DNA of 64,000 nucleotides from Rhodobacter sp. (GCA_027490955.1 JAIXXB010000006.1:62001-126000); one strand, 5' to 3'; positions 25,343 through 34,291 are shown, numbered from the stretch's first letter. Numbers and translations: made by a program. Notes: generated by a model not told the origin, from the letters alone.

Positions 25343-27012
25343 TGTACAGCTATTCTGATTTTGACGAAGGTTTTGTGCGCACGCGTGTGGCGCAATTTGC
25401 AGGCCAAGTCGCCCGCCGCCTTGATGGCAGCCTGACCGAGGAAGAGTTCCGCCCCCTGCGCCTGATGAATGGGCTGTATTTGCAATTGCACGCCTATATG
25501 CTGCGCGTGGCCATTCCCTACGGCACGCTTTCCCCGCGCCAAATGCGCCAATTGGCGATGATTGCCGACACCTATGACAAGGGCTATGGCCATTTCACCA
25601 CGCGCCAGAATATTCAGTTTAACTGGCCCAAATTGCCCGATGTGCCCGCCATTTTGGGCGCATTGGCAGATGTGGAAATGCATGCCATTCAAACATCGGG
25701 CAATTGTGTGCGCAATGTGACTGCGGATCATTTCGCGGGCGCTGCTGCGGATGAAATCGAAGACCCCCGCCCCTATGCCGAACTGCTGCGCCAATGGTCG
25801 ATGGATCACCCCGAATTTCAATTCCTGCCGCGCAAGTTCAAAATTGCGATCACAGGCTCGCCCCATGACCGCGCTGTGACCCGCGCGCATGATATTGGCC
25901 TGCGGATGGTGCGCAACAGCGCGGGCGAATCTGGGTTTGAGGTGATTGTGGGTGGCGGGCTTGGCCGCACGCCGATGCTGGGCCATGTGGTGCGGCAATT
26001 CCTGCCCATCGCCGACCTGCTTCCTTACGTCGAGGCGGTTCTTAGCGTCTATAACACCCTTGGGCGGCGCGATAACAAATATAAGGCGCGTATCAAGATC
26101 ACCGTGCATGAAACGGGCGCTGCCGAAATCACCCGCATGGTGGAAGAGCGGTTTGTGGAAACTCGCGCGCAGTTTGGCGGGGCCGATCAGGCGCTGCTGG
26201 CGGATATTCGCGCGGCTTTCGCGCCGCCGGCCTTCCGCAATGCCGATACAGCCGCCTATGATGCCGCCTACCGCACAGACGGCGCGTTTCGCGCTTGGGC
26301 CGATACGAACCTGTCGGCGCACCGCGTGGATGGCTATGCCATTGTGACCGTCTCGCTGAAGGCGCATGGCGACACGCCCGGCGATGCAACGGGCGCGCAG
26401 ATGCGTGTGTTGGCCGATTTGGCCGAGACCTATGGCCATAGTGATCTGCGCATCAGCCACGAGCAGAACGTGATCCTGCCGCATGTGCATAAATCTGATC
26501 TGCCAGCGGTCTATGCCGCCCTGAAAGCTGCGGGTTTGGCCACAGCCAATATCGGCCTTTTGTCCGATATCATCGCCTGCCCCGGCATGGATTATTGCAG
26601 CCTTGCGACAGCGCGCTCGATTCCCGTGGCGCAGGAATTGGCCCTGCATTTCAAGGCGCTAGACCTTGAACATGATATTGGCCCGATCAAGCTGAAAATC
26701 AGTGGCTGCATCAATGCCTGCGGGCATCACCATGTGGGCCATATCGGCATTTTGGGGCTAGACCGCGCGGGGGTGGAAAACTACCAAATCACCCTTGGCG
26801 GCGATGGCAGCGAAACCGCCGCCATTGGTGAAAAAATCGGCCCCGGCTTTGCCTATGACGAGGTGACCCCCGCCATTGAACGCCTGCTGCGCGCCTATCT
26901 GGAGCTGCGGCTAGAGGCGGGCGAAAGCTTTATCAACGCCTATCGCCGCCTTGGCCCTGCGCCGTTCAAGGCTGCTTTGTATGGGACTGGGGATCACCTT
27001 GATGCCGCTTGA
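25342..27012 (+). CDS. Nitrite/sulfite reductase, sirohaem [4Fe-4S] enzyme
   Basis: Hemoprotein reductase of 556 residues, two-fold repeated ferredoxin-type and sirohaem domains. The cluster ligands are the Cys pair in CPGMDYCSLA (about residues 413 and 419) and the pair in SGCINACGHHHVGHIGI (about 455 and 459). NCVRNVTADHFAG is the sirohaem-pocket segment of the first half. In this operon with cysH it most likely reduces sulfite to sulfide rather than nitrite. It begins one base inside the DUF2849 stop and overlaps cysH by 11 bases. The frame opens earlier at 25105, but only the ATG at 25342 fits. Confidence 0.92.
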   Translation: MYSYSDFDEGFVRTRVAQFAGQVARRLDGSLTEEEFRPLRLMNGLYLQLHAYMLRVAIPYGTLSPRQMRQLAMIADTYDKGYGHFTTRQNIQFNWPKLPDVPAILGALADVEMHAIQTSGNCVRNVTADHFAGAAADEIEDPRPYAELLRQWSMDHPEFQFLPRKFKIAITGSPHDRAVTRAHDIGLRMVRNSAGESGFEVIVGGGLGRTPMLGHVVRQFLPIADLLPYVEAVLSVYNTLGRRDNKYKARIKITVHETGAAEITRMVEERFVETRAQFGGADQALLADIRAAFAPPAFRNADTAAYDAAYRTDGAFRAWADTNLSAHRVDGYAIVTVSLKAHGDTPGDATGAQMRVLADLAETYGHSDLRISHEQNVILPHVHKSDLPAVYAALKAAGLATANIGLLSDIIACPGMDYCSLATARSIPVAQELALHFKALDLEHDIGPIKLKISGCINACGHHHVGHIGILGLDRAGVENYQITLGGDGSETAAIGEKIGPGFAYDEVTPAIERLLRAYLELRLEAGESFINAYRRLGPAPFKAALYGTGDHLDAA

Positions 27013-27757
27013 TGCAGCGCCCAAACATGGGGCCGCGCGGGTGGCCGACCGCGTGGCAGCGCTGAATGCGCGGTATCGCCATCACGGCGCGACGGCGGTG
27101 CTGGAACATGCGCTGAAAGATGCCGATCTGGGGCAAGTGGCGCTGGTGTCCTCATTTGGGGCGGAATCGGTGGTGCTGCTGCATTTGGTATCCGTCATCG
27201 CACCGCAAACGCCTGTGCTGTTTGTCGATACCAAAATGCTGTTCCAAGAAACACTCGACTATCAGCGCGCGCTGGCCGAAAGCCTGAACCTATGCGATCT
27301 GCGCACCATCCGCGCGCCCAAAAGCCGTTTGGATTTTGAAGACCCAGACGGCACGCTGCACCAGTTTAACACCAATGCCTGCTGCAACGTGCGCAAGGTG
27401 GAACCCTTGGAACACGCCCTTGCGCCTTTTGACGGCTGGATCACGGGGCGCAAACGTTTTCAGGGCAGCACCCGCGCCGCAGTCGAGTTTTTTGAATCTG
27501 AAAATGACACTCGGATCAAGGTCAACCCGCTTGCCCATTGGGGGCGCGAGGATATCGAAGACTATATGGTCAACAACCGCCTGCCCCGCCATCCTTTGGT
27601 GGCCAAGGGCTATCCTTCTATCGGCTGTGCGCCCTGCACCACACCCGTAGCCCCCGGCGAAGATCCGCGCGCAGGGCGTTGGCGTGGGTCCGCCAAATCG
27701 GAATGCGGTATTCACGTCATCGGCGGGGCCACCGCCAGAAAGGACAGCGCAGCATGA
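27002..27757 (+). CDS. cysH: Adenylyl-sulfate (APS/PAPS) reductase
   Basis: Reduces activated sulfate to sulfite using thioredoxin. The 251-residue protein has the PP-loop region VSSFGAESVVLLHL and the substrate motif GRKRFQGSTR. Two Cys pairs, NACCNVRKVEPL (about 127/128) and GCAPCT (about 209/212), bind a [4Fe-4S] cluster, which marks the APS-type assimilatory enzyme. The catalytic Cys is in KSECGIH near the C-terminus. The start at 27002 overlaps the sulfite reductase stop by 11 bases; two further upstream ATGs lie deeper inside that gene. Confidence 0.93.
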   Translation: MPLDAAPKHGAARVADRVAALNARYRHHGATAVLEHALKDADLGQVALVSSFGAESVVLLHLVSVIAPQTPVLFVDTKMLFQETLDYQRALAESLNLCDLRTIRAPKSRLDFEDPDGTLHQFNTNACCNVRKVEPLEHALAPFDGWITGRKRFQGSTRAAVEFFESENDTRIKVNPLAHWGREDIEDYMVNNRLPRHPLVAKGYPSIGCAPCTTPVAPGEDPRAGRWRGSAKSECGIHVIGGATARKDSAA

Positions 27758-28158
27758 GCGTTCTTGTCACAGATACAGGTTTTTCCCCTGCCCCCGAAAT
27801 AGAAACAGTGGGGCTGGCCGATATCGCCGCCCATAAAGGCGCGCTGCTGCTGGCCCATACCGATGCGCCCGATGCCGTGCAGCCCTATCTGGCCGTTTTG
27901 TCCACTATTCGCGTGGCGTTTCCCGCCTTTAACGATGGGCGCGCCTTTACCATCGCGCGCCGTCTGCGCAGCCTTGGCTATACGGGCACGCTGCATGCCA
28001 TCGGCCCTGTGATTGCCGATCAATATGCCATGGCGCGGCGCGTGGGCTTTGACGGGGTCATCATCCCCCAAGCCTTGGCCGCCCGCCAACCCGAGGCGCA
28101 ATGGCTGGCGCGCGCCGATTGGCAAGACAACCATTATTTGGCCCGCCTGCGCGCCTGA
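27754..28158 (+). CDS. DUF934 family protein in the sulfite-reduction operon
   Basis: A 134-residue protein, cytoplasmic by sequence. Family-like segments are FPAFNDGRAFTIARRLRSLGY and VGFDGVIIPQALAARQPE. DUF934 members occur almost always beside cysH and sulfite reductase in proteobacteria, which is the case here (ATGA overlap with cysH). The biochemical role is not established. It has no cysteine cluster or catalytic signature that I can point to. It is the last gene of the tight overlap chain that starts at cobA. Confidence 0.85.
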   Translation: MSVLVTDTGFSPAPEIETVGLADIAAHKGALLLAHTDAPDAVQPYLAVLSTIRVAFPAFNDGRAFTIARRLRSLGYTGTLHAIGPVIADQYAMARRVGFDGVIIPQALAARQPEAQWLARADWQDNHYLARLRA

Positions 28159-28233
28159 TCGCGCGCAACCTCTGCGCCAGATTGCCCCCTACCCCTGCAC
28201 AGCCCTACAGGCTATAGACGCGAAAGATGTGAT

Positions 28234-29052
28234 ATGACCGAGGCTGCGATGCAAGACGCCCCACCCAAAGCCCACCTGCCCGATGCGCAGGTGGTCACAG
28301 CGGTAACCCATTGGACAGACCGTTTGTTTTCCTTCCGCGTTACGCGGCCCAAAACCCTGCGCTTTCGCAGTGGCGAGTTTGTGATGATTGGCCTTTTGGG
28401 CGAGGGTGGCAAACCCCTGCTGCGGGCCTATTCCATCGCCTCGCCTGCTTGGGATGAAGAACTCGAGTTTTACTCGATCAAAGTGCCTGATGGCCCACTG
28501 ACCAGCCGTCTGCAGCATATCCAAATCGGCGACGAGATTATCTTGCGCCCCAAACCCGTGGGTACATTGGTGCATGATGCGCTGCTGGGCGGCAAGCGTC
28601 TGTGGCTGCTGGCAACGGGCACAGGCTTTGCCCCCTTTGCCAGCCTGCTGCGCGAGCCTGAGACATACGAGAAATACGACAGCGTTATCATGATGCACAC
28701 CTGCCGCGAGGTGGCCGAATTGGACTATGGCCGCCAATTGGTCGAAGGGCTGGCAGATGATCCGCTGATCGGCGAGATGGTGGGGGGCAAGTTACATTAC
28801 TATCCCACTACCACGCGGGAAACATCGCCGCAGATGGGCCGCATCACCGATAACCTGACATCGGGCAAAGTCTTTGCCGATCTCGGCCTGCCACCCATGA
28901 CCCCTGCAGATGACCGCGCGATGGTCTGCGGCAGCTTGGCCTTTAACATCGATGTCAAGGCCGTTCTGGAAGGATTTGGCCTGCGCGAAGGGGCCAATTC
29001 TGACCCCAAAGAATTTGTGGTGGAAAAAGCCTTTGTTGGCGATGGGATTTAG
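28234..29052 (+). CDS. fpr: Ferredoxin--NADP reductase
   Basis: FAD enzyme of 272 residues that moves electrons between NADPH and ferredoxin or flavodoxin. The FAD motif is RAYSIASP, and the NADP-binding part includes LLATGTGFAPFASLL and the later VCGSLAFN region. The aromatic C-terminus expected in plant-type enzymes is replaced by EKAFVGDGI, as in the bacterial subclass. It lies 75 bases after the sulfite operon, so it may supply ferredoxin-dependent sulfite reduction. A strong symmetric terminator follows. Confidence 0.93.
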   Translation: MTEAAMQDAPPKAHLPDAQVVTAVTHWTDRLFSFRVTRPKTLRFRSGEFVMIGLLGEGGKPLLRAYSIASPAWDEELEFYSIKVPDGPLTSRLQHIQIGDEIILRPKPVGTLVHDALLGGKRLWLLATGTGFAPFASLLREPETYEKYDSVIMMHTCREVAELDYGRQLVEGLADDPLIGEMVGGKLHYYPTTTRETSPQMGRITDNLTSGKVFADLGLPPMTPADDRAMVCGSLAFNIDVKAVLEGFGLREGANSDPKEFVVEKAFVGDGI

Positions 29053-29073
29053 CGCGAGCTCTGCGCACAAATG

Positions 29074-29103
29074 AAAAGGCCGCGCAGATCTGCGCGGCCT
29101 TTT
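29074..29103. terminator. Bidirectional rho-independent terminator
   Basis: Perfect palindrome: AAAAGGCCGCGCA, a GATC loop and the complementary TGCGCGGCCTTTT. It sits between the convergent fpr and Ala-rich genes and has T-runs in both directions. Confidence 0.9.
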
Positions 29104-29121
29104 GCATTCAGACGGATCGCC

Positions 29122-29541
29122 TTACAGGCCCAAAGCGGCCTTTACAGCGGTGATCGCACCCGCCACCAAGGCAGGGTTGGTCGCAGCCGCGGTCACGCCA
29201 GCCTTCAGCGTGGTTTTGGTCATATCGTCCAATGTCGAGGCGTCGATCAAAGCGGTCACTTTGGCCGCGTCGAATGCGGCAGGGTCCAGCACTGCGGCAG
29301 CTTCTGCCTTCAACGCTTCCAATGCTGCAGCAGCGGCAGCAGCCTCTTCTTCGGCCTTCTTGGCAGCAGCGGCAGCTTCTTCTGCAGCTTTTGCAGCCGC
29401 TTCTTCAGCAGCTTTTGCTTCCGCTTCTGCAGCGGCAGCAGCAGCGGCAGCAGCCTCTTGTGCGGGCTTCACGCTGAACTGGTAATAACCGCCACCAGCC
29501 AAAACAACCAAGATCAAACCAATCAGGATATTTCTGTTCAT
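29122..29541 (-). CDS. Membrane-anchored Ala-rich coiled-coil protein, function unknown
   Basis: A 139-residue protein with one N-terminal membrane segment ([18 protein letters not shown]). About 60 residues follow of almost only Ala, Glu and Lys in heptad-like runs, suggesting a long charged helix or coiled coil in the periplasm. The last 50 residues ([19 protein letters not shown] onward) are less biased and may form a small helical domain. A good ribosome-binding site GGAGAGATAG precedes the ATG. Convergent with fpr, divergent from infC. No homologue is recognised; low complexity makes homology calls unsafe. Confidence 0.75.
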   Translation of the reverse strand: MNRNILIGLILVVLAGGGYYQFSVKPAQEAAAAAAAAAEAEAKAAEEAAAKAAEEAAAAAKKAEEEAAAAAAALEALKAEAAAVLDPAAFDAAKVTALIDASTLDDMTKTTLKAGVTAAATNPALVAGAITAVKAALGL

Positions 29542-29715
29542 CTATCTCTCCTATCGCCGAGGGAGGTTCGGCGCGCTGCCTATTGCACATGATTTACCAA
29601 ATGGAAAGGTCATGGGGCAAAACTGCTGGCAATTGCGGCATTTTCCCCGCAGATGCCCGTTTTGCGGTTGAAGATAGGCACGGTTCTGCTTATCTTGCGC
29701 GCAATCCAAACAACC

Positions 29716-29732
29716 AAAGGACCACGACCATA
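29716..29732 (+). promoter_or_regulatory. Ribosome-binding site and ATA start codon of infC
   Basis: AAAGGA at 29716-29721 is followed after eight bases by ATA (29730-29732), where the conserved IF3 N-terminus ([12 protein letters not shown]) begins. This placement decides the start in favour of the rare codon. Confidence 0.75.
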
Positions 29733-30269
29733 GCCCGCAGACCGCACAACGCCCCGCCACAAAGAGACACTGGCCCGCGTATCAATGACCGTATCCGCAA
29801 CCCTGAAATCAGGCTGATCGGAGCAGATGGTGAAAATGTGGGTCTGGTGACACCTGCCGTTGCCATGCAGATGGCCGAAGATGCAGGGTTAGATTTGGTG
29901 GAAATCAGCCCCAATGCCGAACCGCCCGTCTGCAAGATTATGGATTTCGGCAAATTCAAATTCGAACAGCAAAAGCGCGAGGCAGAAGCGCGCCGCAAGC
30001 AAAAAGTTATCGAAATCAAGGAAATCAAGTTCCGCCCTGGTACGGATACCCATGATTACGAAGTGAAAATGCGCTCGGTGCTTAAGTTTCTGGGCGAAGG
30101 CGACAAGGTGAAAATCACCCTACGCTTTCGTGGCCGCGAAATGGCGCACCAAGATTTGGGGCTTGAATTGCTCAACCGCGTGGCTGCCGATGTGGAAACG
30201 GCAGGCAAGATTGAATCCATGCCAAAGCTGGAAGGCCGCCAGATGGTGATGATGATCGGGCCGAAATAA
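29730..30269 (+). CDS. infC: Translation initiation factor IF-3
   Basis: Binds the 30S subunit and rejects wrong start codons. The 179 residues comprise the N-terminal domain ([21 protein letters not shown]), the linker rich in Lys/Arg ([16 protein letters not shown]) and the C-terminal domain ([17 protein letters not shown], then [14 protein letters not shown]). The frame is open back to 29583, but those residues are not IF3-like. The conserved N-terminus starts at an ATA codon behind AAAGGA. A non-standard start is the known basis for IF3 autoregulation. The usual rpmI-rplT partners do not follow: a terminator comes directly after. Confidence 0.95.
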   Translation: MARRPHNAPPQRDTGPRINDRIRNPEIRLIGADGENVGLVTPAVAMQMAEDAGLDLVEISPNAEPPVCKIMDFGKFKFEQQKREAEARRKQKVIEIKEIKFRPGTDTHDYEVKMRSVLKFLGEGDKVKITLRFRGREMAHQDLGLELLNRVAADVETAGKIESMPKLEGRQMVMMIGPK

Positions 30270-30290
30270 GCCTGATTTATACCTTTCATC

Positions 30291-30315
30291 AGGGCGCCTT
30301 CGGGCGCCCTTTTTG
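30291..30315 (+). terminator. Rho-independent terminator of infC
   Basis: AGGGCGCC-ttcg-GGCGCCCT followed by TTTT, 21 bases after the infC stop. Confidence 0.9.
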
Positions 30316-30340
30316 TTGGCGCACCCCCCGCCGCCCCTTT

Positions 30341-30357
30341 GCGACATTTTTTGTCGC
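30341..30357. promoter_or_regulatory. Palindrome upstream of the dehydrogenase gene
   Basis: GCGACA-ttttt-TGTCGC, a perfect six-base inverted repeat 66 bases before the ATG at 30423. It could be an operator or a second weak hairpin after infC. Confidence 0.3.
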
Positions 30358-30422
30358 GCGCAGTCATGCCACCTGCCTGCTCTGGCGGCAGTCTGACAAA
30401 AATTTTCGTAAGGATTCCCAAG

Positions 30423-32849
30423 ATGAAAACTCATGCCCGCGTGGTGGTGATTGGCGGCGGTGTCGTTGGCTGTTCGGTTCTGTATCATTTGACCAAACTT
30501 GGCTGGTCGGATGTGATGCTGATCGAACGTTCGGAACTGACCTCGGGCAGCACATGGCATGCGGCGGGGGGGTTTCACACGCTGAACGGCGATACCAATA
30601 TGGCCGCGCTGCAGGGCTATACGATCCGCCTGTACAAAGAGTTAGAGGCGATCACGGGCATGTCCTGCGGGCTGCACCATGTGGGCGGCATCACGCTGGC
30701 CGATAATGAGGCGCGCTTTGAACAGCTTAAGGCCGAACGCGCCAAGCACCGCTATATGGGGCTGGATACCGAGATTCTGGGCCATGAAGAAATCAAAAAA
30801 CTGACCAATGGATTGGTGAATTTAGAAGGGATCATCGGCGCGCTGTATGATCCCCTCGACGGCCACCTTGACCCATCGGGCACCACTCATGCCTATGCCA
30901 AGGCCGCGCGCATGGGCGGGGCAGAGATTGTGCTGCACAACCGCGTGCTGGCGACCACGCAGCGCGCCGATGGCGGCTGGGATGTGGTCACCGAAAAGGG
31001 CACAGTGACCTGCGAGCATTTGGTGAACGCGGGCGGTTTGTGGGCGCGGGAAATTGGCGCAATGGCAGGCGTTTACCTGCCGCTTTTGCCTATGGCGCAT
31101 CAGTATTTGGTTACCGACGATATTCCCGAAATCATGGACATCCTGAAAACGGGCAAAGAGTTTCCGCATGTGATGGATCCGGGCGGCGAGTCCTATTTGC
31201 GCCAAGAAGGGCGCGGGCTGTGCATTGGCTTCTATGAAAAACCCTGCGAGCCGTGGTCGGTGGATGGCACGCCTTGGGAATTTGGCCATGAACTGTTGAA
31301 CGAACAATTCGACAAAATCGAAGATTCCGTCAACTTTGCCTATCGCCGTTTCCCTGTGCTTGAACGCACAGGGGTAAAGCGCGTGATCCACGGCCCCTTC
31401 ACCTTTGCCCCCGATGGCAACCCGCTGATTGGCCCCGTGCAGGGTCTGCGCAATTATTGGAGCGCCTGCGCCGTGATGGCGGGCTTTAGCCAAGGCGGCG
31501 GCATGGGCCTTGCGCTGGCGCAATGGATGATCGAAGGCGAGGTAGAGCGTGATCCGCGCGGCTTTGACGTCTCGCGTTTTGGCACATGGACAACGCCCGG
31601 CTATACTGTGCCAAAGGTGATCGAGAATTATCAGATGCGCTTTAGCGTGTCTTACCCGAACGAGGAACGCCCCGCCGCGCGCCCGTTCCGCACCACGCCC
31701 ATGTATGACACCTTTACCGCGATGCGCGCGGTTTGGGGCCAGCAATACGGGCTTGAAGTGCCCAATTACTTCGCGCTAGACGGCCAGCCTTTGTATGAAA
31801 CCCCAACCTTCAAACGCAGCAATGCGTGGGAAGCCACCGCGCAAGAAGTGGCCGCCGTGCGCGGCGGTGTGGGCATCAACGAGGTGCAAAACTTTGGCAA
31901 ATATCGCGTCACGGGGCCAAATGCGCGGGCGTGGCTGGATCGTATCATGGCGGGCAGCATCCCCAAAGTGGGCCGCCTGTCGCTGACCCCAATGCTGGCC
32001 CATTCGGGCAAGATCATCGGGGATTTCACGGTATCTTGCCTAGCCGAGGAAGAATTCCAACTGACCGCCAGCTATGGCGCGCAGGGCTGGCATATGCGCT
32101 GGTTCGAACAAAACGCCATGGAGGGCGTGCAGGTGGAAAACATCTCGGACGCGCGGTCGGGTTTTCAAATTGCAGGCCCGCGCGCCCGCGACGTGCTGGC
32201 AAAAGTTACCCGCGCCGATGTGTCTGGCGAGGCATTCAAGTTTATGGATGTGCGCCGCATGACCGTGGGCATGGCCAATTGCATCGTGCAGCGCGTGTCC
32301 TACACCGCCGATCTGGGGTTCGAGATTTTCTGCGACCATATGTCGGTGCGCCATTTGTGGGATGTGCTGATGGCGGCAGGGGCCGAATATGGCATCCGCC
32401 CCTTCGGGATGCGCGCGATGATGAGCTTGCGCTTGGACAAATGGTTCGGATCATGGGGGCGCGAGTTTAGCCCCGATTACACCCCCTGCGAGACGGGGCT
32501 GGATCGGTTCATCCGCTGGAACAAAGAGGCCGATTGGATTGGCCGCGCCGCAGCATCTGCCGAAAAGGCGGCAGGGCCAAAGCGCAAACTTGTGTCCTTT
32601 ATCGTGGATGCCAAAGATGCCGATGTTGTCGCATGGGAGCCGATTTGGCTGGATGGCGAAGTGGTGGGCTTTTGCACATCGGGCGGCTATTCGCACCATA
32701 CCAAACAATCGGTCGCCATGGGATTTTTGCCCAGTGGCCGTGTGGCAGACGGGCTGGCGGTAGAGATAGAAATCTTGGGCGAACGCCGCCCCGCCCGCGT
32801 GCATTTGTCCCCTTTATGGGACGCAGATGGCGCGCAAATGCGCGGATAA
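30423..32849 (+). CDS. FAD-dependent dimethylglycine/sarcosine dehydrogenase-like enzyme with GcvT domain
   Basis: An 808-residue oxidoreductase that probably removes a methyl group from an N-methylated amino acid and passes it to tetrahydrofolate. The N-terminal DAO domain opens with VVVIGGGVVGCSVLYHLTKL. TSGSTWHAAGGFH matches the site where FAD is bound covalently to His in dimethylglycine dehydrogenase. A FAO/linker region begins near residue 385 and a GcvT aminomethyltransferase domain runs from about 430 to the end (RMTVGMANCIVQRVSYTADL). The ATG at 30423 follows AAGGATTCCCAAG; the in-frame ATG at 30339 is rejected. Substrate (dimethylglycine, sarcosine, or other) is not resolved. Confidence 0.88.
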   Translation: MKTHARVVVIGGGVVGCSVLYHLTKLGWSDVMLIERSELTSGSTWHAAGGFHTLNGDTNMAALQGYTIRLYKELEAITGMSCGLHHVGGITLADNEARFEQLKAERAKHRYMGLDTEILGHEEIKKLTNGLVNLEGIIGALYDPLDGHLDPSGTTHAYAKAARMGGAEIVLHNRVLATTQRADGGWDVVTEKGTVTCEHLVNAGGLWAREIGAMAGVYLPLLPMAHQYLVTDDIPEIMDILKTGKEFPHVMDPGGESYLRQEGRGLCIGFYEKPCEPWSVDGTPWEFGHELLNEQFDKIEDSVNFAYRRFPVLERTGVKRVIHGPFTFAPDGNPLIGPVQGLRNYWSACAVMAGFSQGGGMGLALAQWMIEGEVERDPRGFDVSRFGTWTTPGYTVPKVIENYQMRFSVSYPNEERPAARPFRTTPMYDTFTAMRAVWGQQYGLEVPNYFALDGQPLYETPTFKRSNAWEATAQEVAAVRGGVGINEVQNFGKYRVTGPNARAWLDRIMAGSIPKVGRLSLTPMLAHSGKIIGDFTVSCLAEEEFQLTASYGAQGWHMRWFEQNAMEGVQVENISDARSGFQIAGPRARDVLAKVTRADVSGEAFKFMDVRRMTVGMANCIVQRVSYTADLGFEIFCDHMSVRHLWDVLMAAGAEYGIRPFGMRAMMSLRLDKWFGSWGREFSPDYTPCETGLDRFIRWNKEADWIGRAAASAEKAAGPKRKLVSFIVDAKDADVVAWEPIWLDGEVVGFCTSGGYSHHTKQSVAMGFLPSGRVADGLAVEIEILGERRPARVHLSPLWDADGAQMRG

Positions 32850-32861
32850 GCAAGAAAACCA

Positions 32862-32888
32862 AAAAAGGGGGCGTTCTGCCCCCTTTTT
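32862..32888 (+). terminator. Rho-independent terminator of the dehydrogenase gene
   Basis: AAAAAGGGGGC-gttct-GCCCCCTTTTT directly after the stop codon; perfect 11-base stem with T-run. Confidence 0.9.
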
Positions 32889-33014
32889 CCCCTTTATTTG
32901 GGCCAAAATCTGCCCTTTACCACAGGCAGCGATGCCTTCAATCTATAGGAAACCGACCCTTACCAAACATCATAACCGCGTCAGAAACACATTCATTTCC
33001 GAAAAGGGATAGAC

Positions 33015-34175
33015 ATGTCAAATATACAAGTCACGCATACCTCTTGGTTCACCCGCCTGAAGAATGCCCTAACAGGTATTGTGGTGGGCATTATTTTGAT
33101 TATTGCGACATCGATCTTGCTGTTTTGGAACGAAAGTCGGGCGGTCAAAACCTATGATTCCTTGGCCGAGGGCAAGGCCGCCGTTGTGGCCGCATCGCCC
33201 GATGCAATCGATCCCAGCCTAGAAGGCAAGTTGATCCATCTGCAAGGCACCATCACCCCCAATTCCGACCCCGAAGACACAGCAACAGGCGTTTGGGCCG
33301 AAGGCGCGATTTCGCTGACCCGCAGTGTCGAGATGTATCAATGGGTCGAACAAGAAGAATCGAAAACCGAAAAGAAATTGGGCGGCGGCGAGGAAACGGT
33401 CACCACCTATACCTATGCCAAAGAATGGCGCAGCACGCCGCAGGATTCCTCTGGCTTTTTTAACCGCGAAGGCCATGAAAACCCGCCCTTCCCTGTCGAA
33501 TCGGCGCAGTTCACTGTGGGAGATGCAGCTTTGGGGGCCTATACGATTGCAGGCGATGTGCTGGCCCCGATGGGCACATCGCAGGTGATCGAGTTTTCGG
33601 ATGATGACGCAACCGCCATTGGCGAGGCGCTGGGCCTAGGCGCACCGACAACCCAGATTGCAGGGGCGCTCTATGCAGGCAATAACCCCAATTCCCCCGA
33701 ATTGGGCGATGTCAAAGTGATTTACGCGCGCGTTGATCTGACCGAGGCCAGTTTTGTCGCCAAACAGGCGGGAACTGGGCTAGAGGAATATGCCACATCA
33801 AACGGCTATACGGTGTTTTTGTCATCGGCGGGGCTGGTGTCGGCAGATAAGATGTTTGCAGATGCGCAAGATGCCAATGTTCTGCTGACGTGGATTTTGC
33901 GCATTCTCGGGCTGATTTTCATGTTCGCAGGCTTTGCCGCCAGCCTGAAAATCTTGTCTGTGATTGGCGATGTGATCCCATTTGTCGGCACCATCATCAG
34001 CTTTGGAACAGGGCTGTTTTCGTTCATCGCCACGCTGTGCCTTGGCTCTGTCGTGATCGCGCTGGGCTGGTTCGCCGCGCGCCCACTGTTGTCGATTGGT
34101 ATTTTGCTGGCCGCAGGGCTGATCGTGGCAGGCATCACCTATCTGAAGAAAAAGCAGGCCGCAGCGGTGGCTTAG
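33015..34175 (+). CDS. TMEM43-family membrane protein
   Basis: A 386-residue protein with one membrane helix near residues 20-40 (IVVGIILIIATSILLFW) and a soluble central region of about 240 residues. Three or four helices lie at the C-terminus (from WILRILGLIFMFAGF on). This layout and the motifs NESRAVKTYDSLAEG and GLIFMFAGFAASLKIL match TMEM43 (LUMA), known in animals as a nuclear-envelope protein and also present in many bacteria with unknown role. A ribosome-binding site AAAAGGGA precedes the ATG. It stands alone between two terminators, so neighbours give no clue. Confidence 0.83.
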   Translation: MSNIQVTHTSWFTRLKNALTGIVVGIILIIATSILLFWNESRAVKTYDSLAEGKAAVVAASPDAIDPSLEGKLIHLQGTITPNSDPEDTATGVWAEGAISLTRSVEMYQWVEQEESKTEKKLGGGEETVTTYTYAKEWRSTPQDSSGFFNREGHENPPFPVESAQFTVGDAALGAYTIAGDVLAPMGTSQVIEFSDDDATAIGEALGLGAPTTQIAGALYAGNNPNSPELGDVKVIYARVDLTEASFVAKQAGTGLEEYATSNGYTVFLSSAGLVSADKMFADAQDANVLLTWILRILGLIFMFAGFAASLKILSVIGDVIPFVGTIISFGTGLFSFIATLCLGSVVIALGWFAARPLLSIGILLAAGLIVAGITYLKKKQAAAVA

Positions 34176-34243
34176 CCGCCTTCTCAGCCATCAGGGGCGC
34201 GGCGCGTGGCTGCGCCCCGATATCAGGCCAAATAGGCCCAAAC

Positions 34244-34276
34244 AAAACGGCCCCCGCAGATAGCGAGGGCCGTTTT
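34244..34276 (+). terminator. Rho-independent terminator after the TMEM43-like gene
   Basis: AAAACGGCCC and GGGCCGTTTT form a ten-base stem round a 13-base loop, ending in TTTT. The symmetry allows it to stop the leftward tRNA transcript as well. Confidence 0.85.
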
Positions 34277-34291
34277 CATTACAAAATAAGG

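Noticed and set aside
28159..28233. Separate small gene between DUF934 and fpr
   Set aside because: Only 75 bases with no start and ribosome-binding site pair except that of fpr.
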